The notes under the pieces were generated by a model. It did not search any database and had not been told where the DNA came from. It saw only the letters and a list, made by a program, of their open reading frames with translations. Shown here piece after piece: positions 1-7,241 of a stretch of 12,904 nucleotides of DNA. The translations under genes and the position numbers were made by a program. This DNA comes from Nitronereus sp964503895 (GTDB lineage Bacteria; Nitrospirota; Nitrospiria; Nitrospirales; UBA8639): positions 1 through 12,904 of the forward strand of contig CAZDCF010000031.1 in assembly GCA_964503895.1 (NCBI GenBank). Direction: 5' to 3'. Positions within the stretch are counted from its first letter, which is position 1. Every line of letters begins with the position of its first letter.

Positions 1-53
1 GCGCGTGAATGGCATTCACGAGGTCGCCGGTTCAATCCCGGCCAGCTCCACCA
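1..53 (+). tRNA. tRNA-Ala (anticodon GGC), 5' part cut off by the window edge
   Basis: This is the 3' part of an alanine tRNA for GCC codons. A perfect 5-bp anticodon stem CGTGA/TCACG (4-8 with 16-20) closes the 7-base loop ATGGCAT, which puts the anticodon GGC at 11-13 after the invariant T. A 5-base variable loop AGGTC follows. The T arm has a perfect GCCGG/CCGGC stem around the loop TTCAATC (31-37). The 3' acceptor strand is CAGCTCC with discriminator A at 50, then an encoded CCA at 51-53. The T two positions inside the end of the acceptor strand is position 70, so it would make the G3-U70 wobble that alanyl-tRNA synthetase recognises if the unseen partner is G. The D arm and 5' acceptor strand lie outside the window. 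No clear terminator follows. Confidence 0.93.
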
Positions 54-115
54 AATAATCTCTTATTTCCATCACTCCACATTTTTCAAACCTTCGTTCA
101 AGATTCACTTTTTAA

Positions 116-168
116 CCCCAGTCCTGTGTTTCTCCTGAGCGTTACACAAAATGGGGGCGTGTTGTTAA
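116..168 (+). promoter_or_regulatory. Possible structured leader with a five-codon mini-ORF upstream of the ABC-F gene
   Basis: Two nested complementary pairs, CCCCA/TGGGG (116-120 with 152-156) and TGTGT/ACACA (125-129 with 144-148), could form one interrupted hairpin just upstream of the ABC-F gene. The right-hand arm overlaps a tiny reading frame, ATG GGG GCG TGT TGT TAA (151-168), whose stop lies 18 bases before the ABC-F start codon. Some ABC-F genes are known to be controlled by ribosome-sensing attenuation with leader peptides, which is why this is recorded. The mini-ORF has no good ribosome-binding site and the stems are short, so chance is quite possible. Confidence 0.2.
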
Positions 169-186
169 AAATATTTTCCTAAGGCC

Positions 187-2037
187 ATGATTCATATCGA
201 AAAGATCACGAAAGAATATCCTACTAAAACACTATTCGCGTCTACTTCAGCGCACTTACGTCCAGAAACGAGAGTGGGCCTAGTCGGACGAAATGGGACA
301 GGCAAGACCACTTTGCTCCGCATGATTATTGGCAAAGATGCCGCCAATGATGGCTCTATTCGACAACGACCTTGGCTGCGAATTGGCTATCTTCCACAGG
401 AACTCGATACCCCAGGCAAACTAACGGTATTGCAAGCCGCTCACCGAGACGAATACCCGGAGCATGAAGCCAAGCGCATTCTTTCTGGCCTGGGTTTTGA
501 AGAAGGTGATTGGAATAGAAAACTCGAAACCTTCTCAGGTGGGTATCGAATGCGTGTAGCACTTGGGCATTTATTACTTTCAAATCCTGATGTATTGATG
601 CTTGACGAACCTACAAATCATTTGGATAAAACTACCCAAGCTTGGTTCGAATCTTTTTTGCTGAATTCAAAAATAACCATGTTGATTATCAGCCATGATA
701 CTAGGTTCCTTGATCGGCTAGTGACTCATATTTGGGAAATCCGCGACCGACAATTGCAAGAATATCGAGGCAACTATTCAGAATTTCAAAAACTCCGACT
801 ACAACTCGATGCCCAACAAGCAAACGCTGCGAAACGGCAAGCTAAAGAAGTGGCTCGCGTCAAAAAGTTCGTAGACCGCTTCCGCTACAAGGCCAATAAA
901 GCTAAACAGGTTCAATCCCGCATTAAGCAATTAGAAAAAATTAAATTAATTGATGCTAAGCGCGATGCAAAACGACTCCGCTTTCGATTCCCCGAACCGA
1001 CACCGAGCGGAAAAATGGTTCTTGAACTACACGGCATTCGGAAACAATATGGAGAAAAAGTTGTATACAAGAATCTGAACTTTGTAGTGGAACGAGGTCA
1101 ACGCGTGGCTCTTGTCGGTGAAAACGGCGCGGGCAAAAGCACATTACTGAAAATTTTATCAGGAGTCTTACCTTTTGAATCAGGAGAAAAAACCGAAGGT
1201 CATGGGGTATCGATCCACTATTTTGCACAACATCAAGCCGAAACCCTTAACCCCGAACACACTATATTGGAATCCCTAGCCGAAGCCGCACTACAAGCAG
1301 AAACGAATTATTTACGTGGCATCGCCGGCGTCTTTCTCTTCTCTGGAGATGACCAGAAAAAACCCATTAAAGCACTGAGCGGAGGAGAACGTAATCGTGT
1401 GGCCCTTGCCCGCATGTTGGTTGAACCTGCCAACACCTTGCTTTTAGATGAACCAACGAATCATCTAGATCCCGGTTCGGTAGATGTACTCACTGATGCC
1501 ATGACGGATTTTCCCGGCACCATTGTCTTCATCTCACATGATCCAACATTCTTAAGTCGGGTTTCCACCCGCGTTGTAGAAATTGAAGAAGGCGTGCCAA
1601 CAGATTACATTGGTGATTACGAATATTATTTATGGAAGCAATCCAAAGAACTCGAAAAAATCGAAAAACAAGAGGAAGCCGAAAATTTAGCTAAACCCAA
1701 AGAAAAAAAACAGAAAAATCAAACAAGCAAAACCCAACTCATGGGGTCGCCTCATCCAGAAAAAAAACTCAATCGGAGAGATATCACAAAATCCATCAAT
1801 CGATTGGAAAAACAAGTTTCTCGCACCGAGCAGGAAATTGAGATTTTAGAGAAGCACATCAAGGCACGAGGCGTAGAACTTGCCAAACCGGAACTCTATC
1901 AGGACTTTTCACGCTGGAATGAATTACATTTGGAGCACGAACGATGGAAGAACGACTTGGAAATTCTAACCAACAAATGGTCTGATCTTTCTTCACAACT
2001 GGAGTCTAAAAAACAAGAAATGGAACAGGTAGACTAA
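187..2037 (+). CDS. ABC-F family ATPase (Uup/YheS-like), ribosome-associated
   Basis: A 616-residue cytoplasmic protein made of two ABC ATPase domains and no membrane segment, the ABC-F plan. ABC-F proteins bind the ribosomal E site and relieve stalled or antibiotic-blocked translation; they are not transporters. Domain 1 has Walker A GRNGTGKT (34-41), signature FSGGY (116-120) and Walker B LMLDEPTNHLD (137-147). Domain 2 has GENGAGKS (311-318), LSGGER (397-402) and LLLDEPTNHLD (418-428). The basic helical linker between them, about 205-275, is the ABC-F interdomain element that reaches toward the tRNA. A Lys/Glu-rich, probably coiled-coil tail (about 500-616) resembles the C-terminal extension of Uup/YheS-type members. 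The ATG has AAGG only two bases upstream, an unusually short spacing. The gene stands alone and converges on rarA. Which ABC-F subgroup it belongs to, and any link to antibiotic resistance, cannot be told from motifs. Confidence 0.93.
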   Translation: MIHIEKITKEYPTKTLFASTSAHLRPETRVGLVGRNGTGKTTLLRMIIGKDAANDGSIRQRPWLRIGYLPQELDTPGKLTVLQAAHRDEYPEHEAKRILSGLGFEEGDWNRKLETFSGGYRMRVALGHLLLSNPDVLMLDEPTNHLDKTTQAWFESFLLNSKITMLIISHDTRFLDRLVTHIWEIRDRQLQEYRGNYSEFQKLRLQLDAQQANAAKRQAKEVARVKKFVDRFRYKANKAKQVQSRIKQLEKIKLIDAKRDAKRLRFRFPEPTPSGKMVLELHGIRKQYGEKVVYKNLNFVVERGQRVALVGENGAGKSTLLKILSGVLPFESGEKTEGHGVSIHYFAQHQAETLNPEHTILESLAEAALQAETNYLRGIAGVFLFSGDDQKKPIKALSGGERNRVALARMLVEPANTLLLDEPTNHLDPGSVDVLTDAMTDFPGTIVFISHDPTFLSRVSTRVVEIEEGVPTDYIGDYEYYLWKQSKELEKIEKQEEAENLAKPKEKKQKNQTSKTQLMGSPHPEKKLNRRDITKSINRLEKQVSRTEQEIEILEKHIKARGVELAKPELYQDFSRWNELHLEHERWKNDLEILTNKWSDLSSQLESKKQEMEQVD

Positions 2038-2128
2038 GAATAAAAGGCATCCTGGCGAAACATCAAAAAACATTTTCCTTCTGATTTCTTACGATTCACA
2101 ATTCAAGATTCACGTCAGCATCTCATCG

Positions 2129-3475
2129 CTATTCTTCCTCATTATAATTCCCTTCCTTTTCCTCACCAGCTGATTTTAGTCGATAGTATTTCCGCTCTTT
2201 TAGAGTAGGTGGAAGGTGACTCTGTTCAGTCTTGGCTTTTGGGTCATCGTGAGCATAGCGATAACCCTTCCCATACCTTAAATCTTTCATAAGCGAAGTC
2301 ACGGCATTACGAAGATGCAAAGGCACAGGTAAATTTCCTAATCGTTTGGCATCAACTAATGCTTCCTTTAAACCCACATACGAGGCGTTGCTTTTTGGAC
2401 AAGACGCCATATAAGTCGTACCATGCGCTAAGTTGATTTGTGCCTCTGGCAACCCAACCTGTAACACGGCCTGAAAAACCGCCGTTGCGACTACAATCGC
2501 CATAGGTTGGGCATTGCCAATGTCTTCTGAGGCAAAGATCACTATGCGTCGTGCAATAAACTTCGGATCTTCGCCTCCCTCGATCATTCTGGCCAACCAA
2601 TAAAGGGCACCATCCGGATCGGAATCACGCATACTCTTGATATACGCAGAAATGAGGTTGTAGTGTTCATCTCCATGTTTGTCGTGCCGAAGGGACTTTT
2701 TTTGAAGAATGTCTTTTAACTTTTGTTGGTCAAGAACTTGGGGTGTTTTGTCTTTAGTCGCGACTTTTTTCACCGCATACTCTAATACCGTGAGCATAGA
2801 TCGAGCATCACCGTTGCCATAGTTAACCAATCCCACTCGAACTTCGTTGGTCACAGTCACATGGTACTTCCCCAATCCCCGTTCCTCATCGGCCAAGGCA
2901 CGATCGAGAATAATACCCATCACCTCATCATCCAAAGAATACAGTTCCACAACAATACAGCGGGATAACAGAGGAGCTATAACCTCAAAGGATGGATTTT
3001 GAGTCGTAGCGCCAATCAGGGTAATATCCCCACGTTCAACATAGGGAAGGAAGGCATCCTGTTGCGCCTTATTAAATCGATGAATTTCATCGACAAATAA
3101 GATTGTTCGTTGTCCGGACATTCGTCGACGCTGAATCGATTCCTTAATAATACTGCGCAACTCGGGAATCCCACTAACCACCGCAGAGAACGAAACAAAG
3201 GCAGCCTGTGAATATCGAGAAACGAGATGAGCCAAGGTAGTCTTCCCTGACCCGGGCGGCCCCCAAAGAATTAATGAGGGCACTTGGTCTGTCTCAATAG
3301 CTTGTCGAAGGGCTTGATTTTCAGATAACAAATGCTTTTGGCCAAAAAATTCAGAAAAGGTGTGGGGACGAAATCGATCCGCCAACGGACCAACGGAAAA
3401 CTGAATCGGATTGGGAGTCGAAAATAAAGAATTCTTAAATAAATAAGACTGCTGGACGTCATCGTCAGATAACAT
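2129..3475 (-). CDS. rarA: Replication-associated recombination protein A (RarA/MgsA), AAA+ ATPase
   Basis: RarA is a clamp-loader-like AAA+ ATPase (relative of eukaryotic WRNIP1/Mgs1) that acts at stalled replication forks and DNA ends. From the chosen start the protein is 448 residues, normal for the family. After a PLADRFRP and FGQKHLL entry (31-50) come Walker A GPPGSGKT (72-79), Walker B ILFVDEIH (125-132), and sensor-1 GATTQNPS (155-162), followed by the helical lid and the MgsA-type C-terminal domain with SEDIGNA. The frame stays open upstream to 3622, but ATG at 3475 is preferred: AGGG lies five bases upstream, conserved RarA sequence begins soon after, and the longer form would overlap the start and ribosome-binding site of the divergent hydrolase and add an unconserved-looking 49 residues. 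The C-terminus is highly charged. No partner gene is adjacent. Confidence 0.94.
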   Translation of the reverse strand: MLSDDDVQQSYLFKNSLFSTPNPIQFSVGPLADRFRPHTFSEFFGQKHLLSENQALRQAIETDQVPSLILWGPPGSGKTTLAHLVSRYSQAAFVSFSAVVSGIPELRSIIKESIQRRRMSGQRTILFVDEIHRFNKAQQDAFLPYVERGDITLIGATTQNPSFEVIAPLLSRCIVVELYSLDDEVMGIILDRALADEERGLGKYHVTVTNEVRVGLVNYGNGDARSMLTVLEYAVKKVATKDKTPQVLDQQKLKDILQKKSLRHDKHGDEHYNLISAYIKSMRDSDPDGALYWLARMIEGGEDPKFIARRIVIFASEDIGNAQPMAIVVATAVFQAVLQVGLPEAQINLAHGTTYMASCPKSNASYVGLKEALVDAKRLGNLPVPLHLRNAVTSLMKDLRYGKGYRYAHDDPKAKTEQSHLPPTLKERKYYRLKSAGEEKEGNYNEEE

Positions 3476-3526
3476 AAAGACCCTGAGAAATTGTTGGAGA
3501 TAACAAAATGGCAACGTTTCCTTCAT

Positions 3527-3577
3527 GCTATAACGAGACAAAGAATCCTTGCAAACTGTATTTTCGTTGAATAAAAA
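3527..3577. promoter_or_regulatory. Candidate divergent promoters sharing a palindromic TTGCAA (rarA and hydrolase)
   Basis: The hexamer TTGCAA (3549-3554) is its own reverse complement and sits between two A/T-rich -10 candidates. Toward rarA it is followed after 16 bases by TATAGC (3532-3527 on the minus strand). Toward the hydrolase it is followed after 17 bases by TAAAAA (3572-3577). Each element matches the sigma70 consensus at about four of six positions. The hydrolase leader would be very short, so the rightward reading is the weaker one. The rarA reading fits an ATG start at 3475. Confidence 0.3.
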
Positions 3578-3596
3578 ATAACCTAAGGAGAAACCC

Positions 3597-4382
3597 GTGA
3601 ACGCACAGATTAACGGCATCAATATAGCGTTTTCTGATGAAGGGCAAGGTCAACCCATCGTTTTCCTTCACGCTTTTCCTTTGAACCGATCGATGTGGGA
3701 CCCACAAGTCGAAGGGCTTAAGAGCCAATTTCGTATTATCACCATAGACCTTCGAGGTCATGGAGAATCTGAGGCTCCAATGTGGCGATATTCCTTAGGT
3801 CAGTTTGCGGAAGACATCAAAGGCCTGCTTGAGCACCTTGGGATATCGAAAGCTGCTTTTGTCGGACTTTCGATGGGTGGATACATTCTTTTCACACTCT
3901 ATCGAAAATATCCATCTCTCTTTAACGCGCTGGTATTAGCTGATACGCGAGCCACTGCCGATACACCAGAAGCCAAAGCCACTCGATTCTCCATGGCACA
4001 AATCGCGTACAAACGAGGCAGTAGCACTATTGCTGAACTAATGCTTCCAAAACTTCTTGGCTCAACCTCATTGGACCATCGTCAGGATCTTGTTGAACAA
4101 TTGCGACACATGATCACGGCCAATGAGATCTCAGGAATTGTAGGAGATCTCATGGCCATGGAAGAACGGCCGGATTCAACACCTCTCTTGAGGGACTTAA
4201 AAATCCCAACTTTGGTCATTGTCGGTGAGGAAGATGTGGCTTCTCCGCCTGAGGAGGTCCAAGGCATGGCCGAACACATCCCCGGTGCCAAATTCACCAT
4301 CATCCCCGAAGCCGGACATGTATCGAATCTTGATCAGCCAAAACTGTTTAATCAGAGTATTCAGGAATTTTTAGGGAAATGA
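3597..4382 (+). CDS. Alpha/beta-fold hydrolase (3-oxoadipate enol-lactonase-like family)
   Basis: A 261-residue soluble alpha/beta hydrolase with a complete catalytic triad: nucleophile Ser92 in the elbow GLSMGG (90-95), acid Asp213 in VGEEDVASPP, and His241 in PEAGHVSNLDQP. The oxyanion strand carries FLHAFPLN (23-30), and DLRGHGES (51-58) is the usual loop before the elbow. The start is GTG, strongly supported by TAAGGAG at 3584-3590 with six bases of spacing. The overall pattern resembles PcaD/BioH-like esterases and enol-lactonases, but no aromatic-degradation gene is nearby, so the substrate is unknown. It is transcribed alone, divergent from rarA and convergent with folE, whose end is 23 bases away. 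No signal peptide is visible. Confidence 0.9.
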   Translation: MNAQINGINIAFSDEGQGQPIVFLHAFPLNRSMWDPQVEGLKSQFRIITIDLRGHGESEAPMWRYSLGQFAEDIKGLLEHLGISKAAFVGLSMGGYILFTLYRKYPSLFNALVLADTRATADTPEAKATRFSMAQIAYKRGSSTIAELMLPKLLGSTSLDHRQDLVEQLRHMITANEISGIVGDLMAMEERPDSTPLLRDLKIPTLVIVGEEDVASPPEEVQGMAEHIPGAKFTIIPEAGHVSNLDQPKLFNQSIQEFLGK

Positions 4383-4395
4383 ATGCTGAAAAGTT

Positions 4396-4430
4396 ATCCT
4401 GTTTATCAGGATGAAGGTTGGATCAACCTT
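4396..4430 (-). terminator. Tandem hairpins between the converging hydrolase and folE genes
   Basis: Two perfect hairpins lie side by side: ATCCTG/CAGGAT with a 5-base loop (4396-4412) and AAGGTTG/CAACCTT with a 3-base loop (4414-4430). Read on the minus strand, the second is made by the last sense codons of folE, and the first contains the folE stop in its loop region and is followed by AACTTTT. They probably stop or slow transcription leaving the nuoF-folE operon. The T-run is short and no T-run follows on the plus strand, so a strong bidirectional terminator is not claimed. Confidence 0.42.
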
Positions 4431-5083
4431 AAAAATTCGTCACGGGTTTGCTGCTGTTTCCTGAAAGCCCCAAGCATATGGCTAGTAACAGCAATCGTGT
4501 TTTGTTTTTCAACCCCCCGCATCATCATGCAAAGATGTCGCGCTTCGATAACCACCCCAACACCAATCGGCTTTAATTTTTCCTGTAGGGTTTCTGCAAT
4601 TTGAACCGTTAGCCGTTCTTGAACTTGGAGACGTCGGCTGAACGCATCCACAATTCGAGGAATTTTGCTTAATCCTACTACGCGCTTTCCGGGAATGTAG
4701 CCCACATGACATTTCCCAAAAAATGGCAGCATGTGATGTTCACAAAGGCTAAATAAATCGATATCCCGCACAATGACCATTTCATCGTATTCAATTGGGA
4801 ACAGGGCACCATTGACCAGATCATCGACATTTTCTTGATACCCTTTGGTAAAAAAGGAAAGGGCTTCGGCCACACGTCTCGGGGTCTCTTCCAATCCACT
4901 TCGCTTAGGATCTTCGCCTAGGATTGTTAACAACTGAATCACAAGTTGCTCTAAATTCGCTGGCTTTCCATCATCTGGGGATCGAGTCACTCGTCCCACT
5001 TTTCCTTTCACTTGTTTCATGGCTGAAGTACGACTAGTTTTCGATTTACTCCGAAGCTGACGATTCATGAATTTTTCGAACAC
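4406..5083 (-). CDS. folE: GTP cyclohydrolase I (FolE, type IA)
   Basis: FolE converts GTP to 7,8-dihydroneopterin triphosphate, the entry step to folate, queuosine and biopterin. The 225-residue protein has the zinc ligands Cys114 and His117 in SLCEHHMLPFFG and Cys185 in HLCMMMRG, the GLSKIPRIVDAFSRRLQVQE substrate/tunnel segment (137-156) and the LEETPRRVAEAL entry helix (64-75). This marks the zinc-dependent FolE1 type, not the FolE2 (YciA) form. The first ~40 residues are a basic, probably disordered extension. The GTG at 5083 lies 20 bases after the pterin-synthase stop and lacks a clear ribosome-binding site. ATG codons at 5068 and 5020 are alternatives that would leave the catalytic core intact. 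It is the last gene of the nuoF operon, and its product is the substrate of the neighbouring PTPS-family enzyme. Confidence 0.95.
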   Translation of the reverse strand: MFEKFMNRQLRSKSKTSRTSAMKQVKGKVGRVTRSPDDGKPANLEQLVIQLLTILGEDPKRSGLEETPRRVAEALSFFTKGYQENVDDLVNGALFPIEYDEMVIVRDIDLFSLCEHHMLPFFGKCHVGYIPGKRVVGLSKIPRIVDAFSRRLQVQERLTVQIAETLQEKLKPIGVGVVIEARHLCMMMRGVEKQNTIAVTSHMLGAFRKQQQTRDEFLRLIQPSS

Positions 5084-5103
5084 AAAAAGGTAGGCTTGTC
5101 CAG

Positions 5104-5529
5104 CTAATTCCCATAATACTCGAAATAATTATCACGAGTTTCAATGAGTCCAATTTTTTCTAACCTCCCAAGAGAAATTTCTCCTGCGAGTTCATCCCAA
5201 ATAAATTTGGCGACATTCTCACCTGTCGTAACGACATCATAAAAGGCTGGATCATGGTTAAGGTGACGATGATCAAAACGTTCAACAATTTTCGTGTTCA
5301 CGAGTGCATCCAAGTAGTCTATATCGGTGACTTCACCTGTCTGCTGATTAATTTCACCACGGACCGTAACAAATACTGTGTAATTATGCCCATGTCCGTT
5401 CAGATTATTACACTTGCCAAATATTTTTTTATTGACGTCATCAGGCAACTCATCCGTGTGTAGCCGATGTGCAGCACAAAACCGATATTGACGAGTAACA
5501 CTTGCTTCTCTACTTAATATCGAACTCAT
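5104..5529 (-). CDS. 6-pyruvoyl/6-carboxy-tetrahydropterin synthase family protein, PTPS-II-like motif
   Basis: A 141-residue T-fold enzyme of the PTPS/QueD family, which acts on dihydroneopterin triphosphate made by FolE. Zinc ligands are His21 (CAAHRLH), His46 and His48 (GHGHNY). Cys40 is the catalytic cysteine, Asp86-His87 (FDHRHLNHD) the rest of the catalytic relay, and Glu130 (ETRDN) the pterin-anchoring acid. Cysteine and HGH are separated by five residues (C-NNLNG-HGH). As I recall the family literature, C-x5-HGH is the spacing of tetrahydrobiopterin-type PTPS-II, while bacterial QueD usually has C-x3-HGH. Automatic pipelines would call this queD. The function could be 6-pyruvoyl-tetrahydropterin synthesis, 6-carboxy-tetrahydropterin synthesis for queuosine, or both. 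No other queuosine gene is in view. Its ATG overlaps the ferredoxin stop as ATGA, implying translational coupling, and folE follows after 20 bases. Confidence 0.9.
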   Translation of the reverse strand: MSSILSREASVTRQYRFCAAHRLHTDELPDDVNKKIFGKCNNLNGHGHNYTVFVTVRGEINQQTGEVTDIDYLDALVNTKIVERFDHRHLNHDPAFYDVVTTGENVAKFIWDELAGEISLGRLEKIGLIETRDNYFEYYGN

Positions 5530-5870
5530 TGAGAAACCTTTGTGTCATCTTCTGACAAAGATTCTGCTTCGCCCCATTTTTCTTCTGGAACTTGAACCAT
5601 GACATCGCCTAAAATTTTTGCCTGACAACTTAACCGGTGAAACGGTTCTGTCAAAGCTTCTCGGTCTAAGAGGTCTTGCTCTTCAAAATCGATTTCAGAT
5701 AAATGTTCTCCTCCAACCATCACGTCTACCCGACACGTTGAACAGGATGCATTCCCGCCACAATCATGCTCCAGTGGAAAGTCTAACAATTCGGCAGCTT
5801 CCAGAATCGAAATATTTTCTGGAACCTCTCCACTTTTTCCTTGTGAATGAACGAATGTAATCCGTGGCAT
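5526..5870 (-). CDS. 2Fe-2S ferredoxin, adrenodoxin/ISC type
   Basis: A 114-residue soluble one-electron carrier. The cluster ligands are Cys37, Cys43, Cys46 and Cys82 in the C-x5-C-x2-C-x35-C arrangement (core CGGNASCSTC and RLSCQA), as in adrenodoxin-like ferredoxins. The length is normal and the tail after about residue 98 is acidic and probably flexible. It starts six bases after the nuoF stop and ends in a 4-base ATGA overlap with the pterin synthase, so it is firmly inside the operon. There is no iscS/hscBA context, so general Fe-S cluster assembly is unlikely to be its special job. Accepting electrons from the adjacent NADH-binding NuoF-like protein is a reasonable inference, but the final acceptor is unknown. 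Confidence 0.93.
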   Translation of the reverse strand: MPRITFVHSQGKSGEVPENISILEAAELLDFPLEHDCGGNASCSTCRVDVMVGGEHLSEIDFEEQDLLDREALTEPFHRLSCQAKILGDVMVQVPEEKWGEAESLSEDDTKVSQ

Positions 5871-5876
5871 ATCAAA

Positions 5877-7184
5877 TTACCCAATAACCGAAACCGACTC
5901 TGCTGCTGAAGAATTATACGGGCATGCCTGTTTAGTCACATGCTCTTCAAATTCGTGATGAAACAGGCGAAGACTGTTTTGGACAAGGACTGACGCACCT
6001 GTTACTAGTGTGCAAAAACCTGTCCCTTTCACGAAACCACAAATCTGCAACATTTTATCCAGATCCTCCTGCGACCCATGCCCATTTTCCACTTTGGCTA
6101 CCAGTTCTTCAAGAGTCTCTGTACCAATTCGACAGGGTGGGCACTGGCCACAACTTTCATTCCGGAAAAAGGTAGAAAGTTCCAAAATTTGAGCCACCAT
6201 ACAAGTGGCGTCATCTACAACAATAACTCCAGCGGAACCTAACCCGGTCCCGGCCTTTTTTAGCGAATCAAAATCCATAGTAAGATCAAGTTGATCTGAC
6301 CCCACCATTGCAAAAGACGGTCCACCGGGGTACACGGCTTTGACTCTACATCCATTCGGAACCCCCCCACCACATTCTTCAAGCAAATAGCGAAGCGGTG
6401 TACCTAATGGTAACTCATACACTCCTGGATGCTGGACAGCTCCACTAAGACTGAACAACATAGTACCTGGACTTTTCTCTGTACCGACCTCCTTAAACCA
6501 CGCAGCACCATTGCGAAGAATATGCGGAATATGAGAGAGCGTCTCCACATTATTGACTAATGTGGGTTTTCCATGGAGACCAAAATCTGTTGGATAAAAC
6601 GGAGGTTTTTGTTTAGGCTCTGCTGGACGTCCTTGCATGGACTCCAACATGGCAGTTTCTTCGCCTGCAACATAACTACCATGACCATCAAAGATTTCAA
6701 TGTCTATATCAACCCCAGAGCCAAAAACATTGTTGCCAAGATAACCTTGTTGCCTGGCTTCCTCTATTGCCTTTTCAAGATGTAATTTGGCTTCTTGAAA
6801 ATCAGCGTTAAGATAGATATAGGATTTTTGAGCATTCACGGTATAGGCCGCAATTAAACACCCTTCTAGCAATTGATGAGGAAAATGTTTGATCAGATAT
6901 CGATCTTTAAAGGTCCCAGGTTCGTGCTCTCCTGCATTGCAGACAAAATATCGCTCCTTAACCCGATGATGAAGAACTTTTTCCCATTTCAATCCTGTGG
7001 GAAATCCCGCCCCTCCACGACCACGCATAAGTGCATGTTTTAATTCTCTGACGATCTTATCGGGGTTATTCTCCTTGATACATTGTTGCCAAGCTTCATA
7101 CCCTCCTCGTTTAATGTAGGCCTCAAGGTCCCAAGGGTCTCCATTCATGGGTTGCAGAAGACGAAGCGGCATGTCATTTATCAT
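5877..7184 (-). CDS. nuoF: NuoF-like NADH-binding, FMN and 4Fe-4S flavoprotein subunit
   Basis: NuoF-type proteins oxidise NADH with FMN and pass electrons to a 4Fe-4S cluster. From ATG 7184 the protein is 435 residues, close to the usual length. The glycine-rich nucleotide site GRGGAGFPTGLKW is at 55-67, followed by CNAGEHEPGTFKDR, the GHGSYVAGEETAML stretch and the NNVETLSHIP segment. The N3-type cluster ligands are Cys345, Cys348 and Cys351 (SCGQCPPC) and Cys391 (TGFCTL). The frame is open to a GTG at 7232, but ATG 7184 has GAGGA seven bases upstream, and the GTG lies between the predicted -10 and transcription start. It heads an operon with ferredoxin, pterin synthase and folE. Neither nuoE nor nuoG is adjacent, so it may be the complex I subunit encoded apart, or a diaphorase of another complex. 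Confidence 0.92.
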   Translation of the reverse strand: MINDMPLRLLQPMNGDPWDLEAYIKRGGYEAWQQCIKENNPDKIVRELKHALMRGRGGAGFPTGLKWEKVLHHRVKERYFVCNAGEHEPGTFKDRYLIKHFPHQLLEGCLIAAYTVNAQKSYIYLNADFQEAKLHLEKAIEEARQQGYLGNNVFGSGVDIDIEIFDGHGSYVAGEETAMLESMQGRPAEPKQKPPFYPTDFGLHGKPTLVNNVETLSHIPHILRNGAAWFKEVGTEKSPGTMLFSLSGAVQHPGVYELPLGTPLRYLLEECGGGVPNGCRVKAVYPGGPSFAMVGSDQLDLTMDFDSLKKAGTGLGSAGVIVVDDATCMVAQILELSTFFRNESCGQCPPCRIGTETLEELVAKVENGHGSQEDLDKMLQICGFVKGTGFCTLVTGASVLVQNSLRLFHHEFEEHVTKQACPYNSSAAESVSVIG

Positions 7185-7222
7185 ATATAAATCCTCAAAA
7201 TGTATTGCACAAAATCTTTGAA

Positions 7223-7241
7223 GTATAGCCACTGACTATAC
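7223..7241. promoter_or_regulatory. Operator-like palindrome over the nuoF promoter -10/start region
   Basis: GTATAG (7223-7228) and CTATAC (7236-7241) form a perfect 6-bp inverted repeat with a 7-base spacer. It covers the -10 hexamer and the expected transcription start of the nuoF operon, a position where a dimeric repressor would block RNA polymerase. No regulator gene is in the window and the palindrome is short, so its role is inferred from position only. Confidence 0.35.

Noticed and set aside
187..2037. Reading the ABC protein as a transporter ATPase
   Set aside because: Two ABC domains on one chain, an ABC-F linker, no membrane segment and no permease gene nearby.
3476..3622. N-terminal extension of rarA by 49 residues
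   Set aside because: No family-like sequence, no ribosome-binding site, and it overlaps the start and ribosome-binding site of the divergent hydrolase; ATG 3475 has AGGG upstream and gives the normal family length.
4383..4604. Plus-strand frame directly after the hydrolase
   Set aside because: Antisense to the highly conserved end of folE with no protein-like features.
7185..7232. GTG start of nuoF at 7232
   Set aside because: It lies between the predicted -10 hexamer and ribosome-binding site, so it would be at or upstream of the transcript start; ATG 7184 has GAGGA at ideal spacing.
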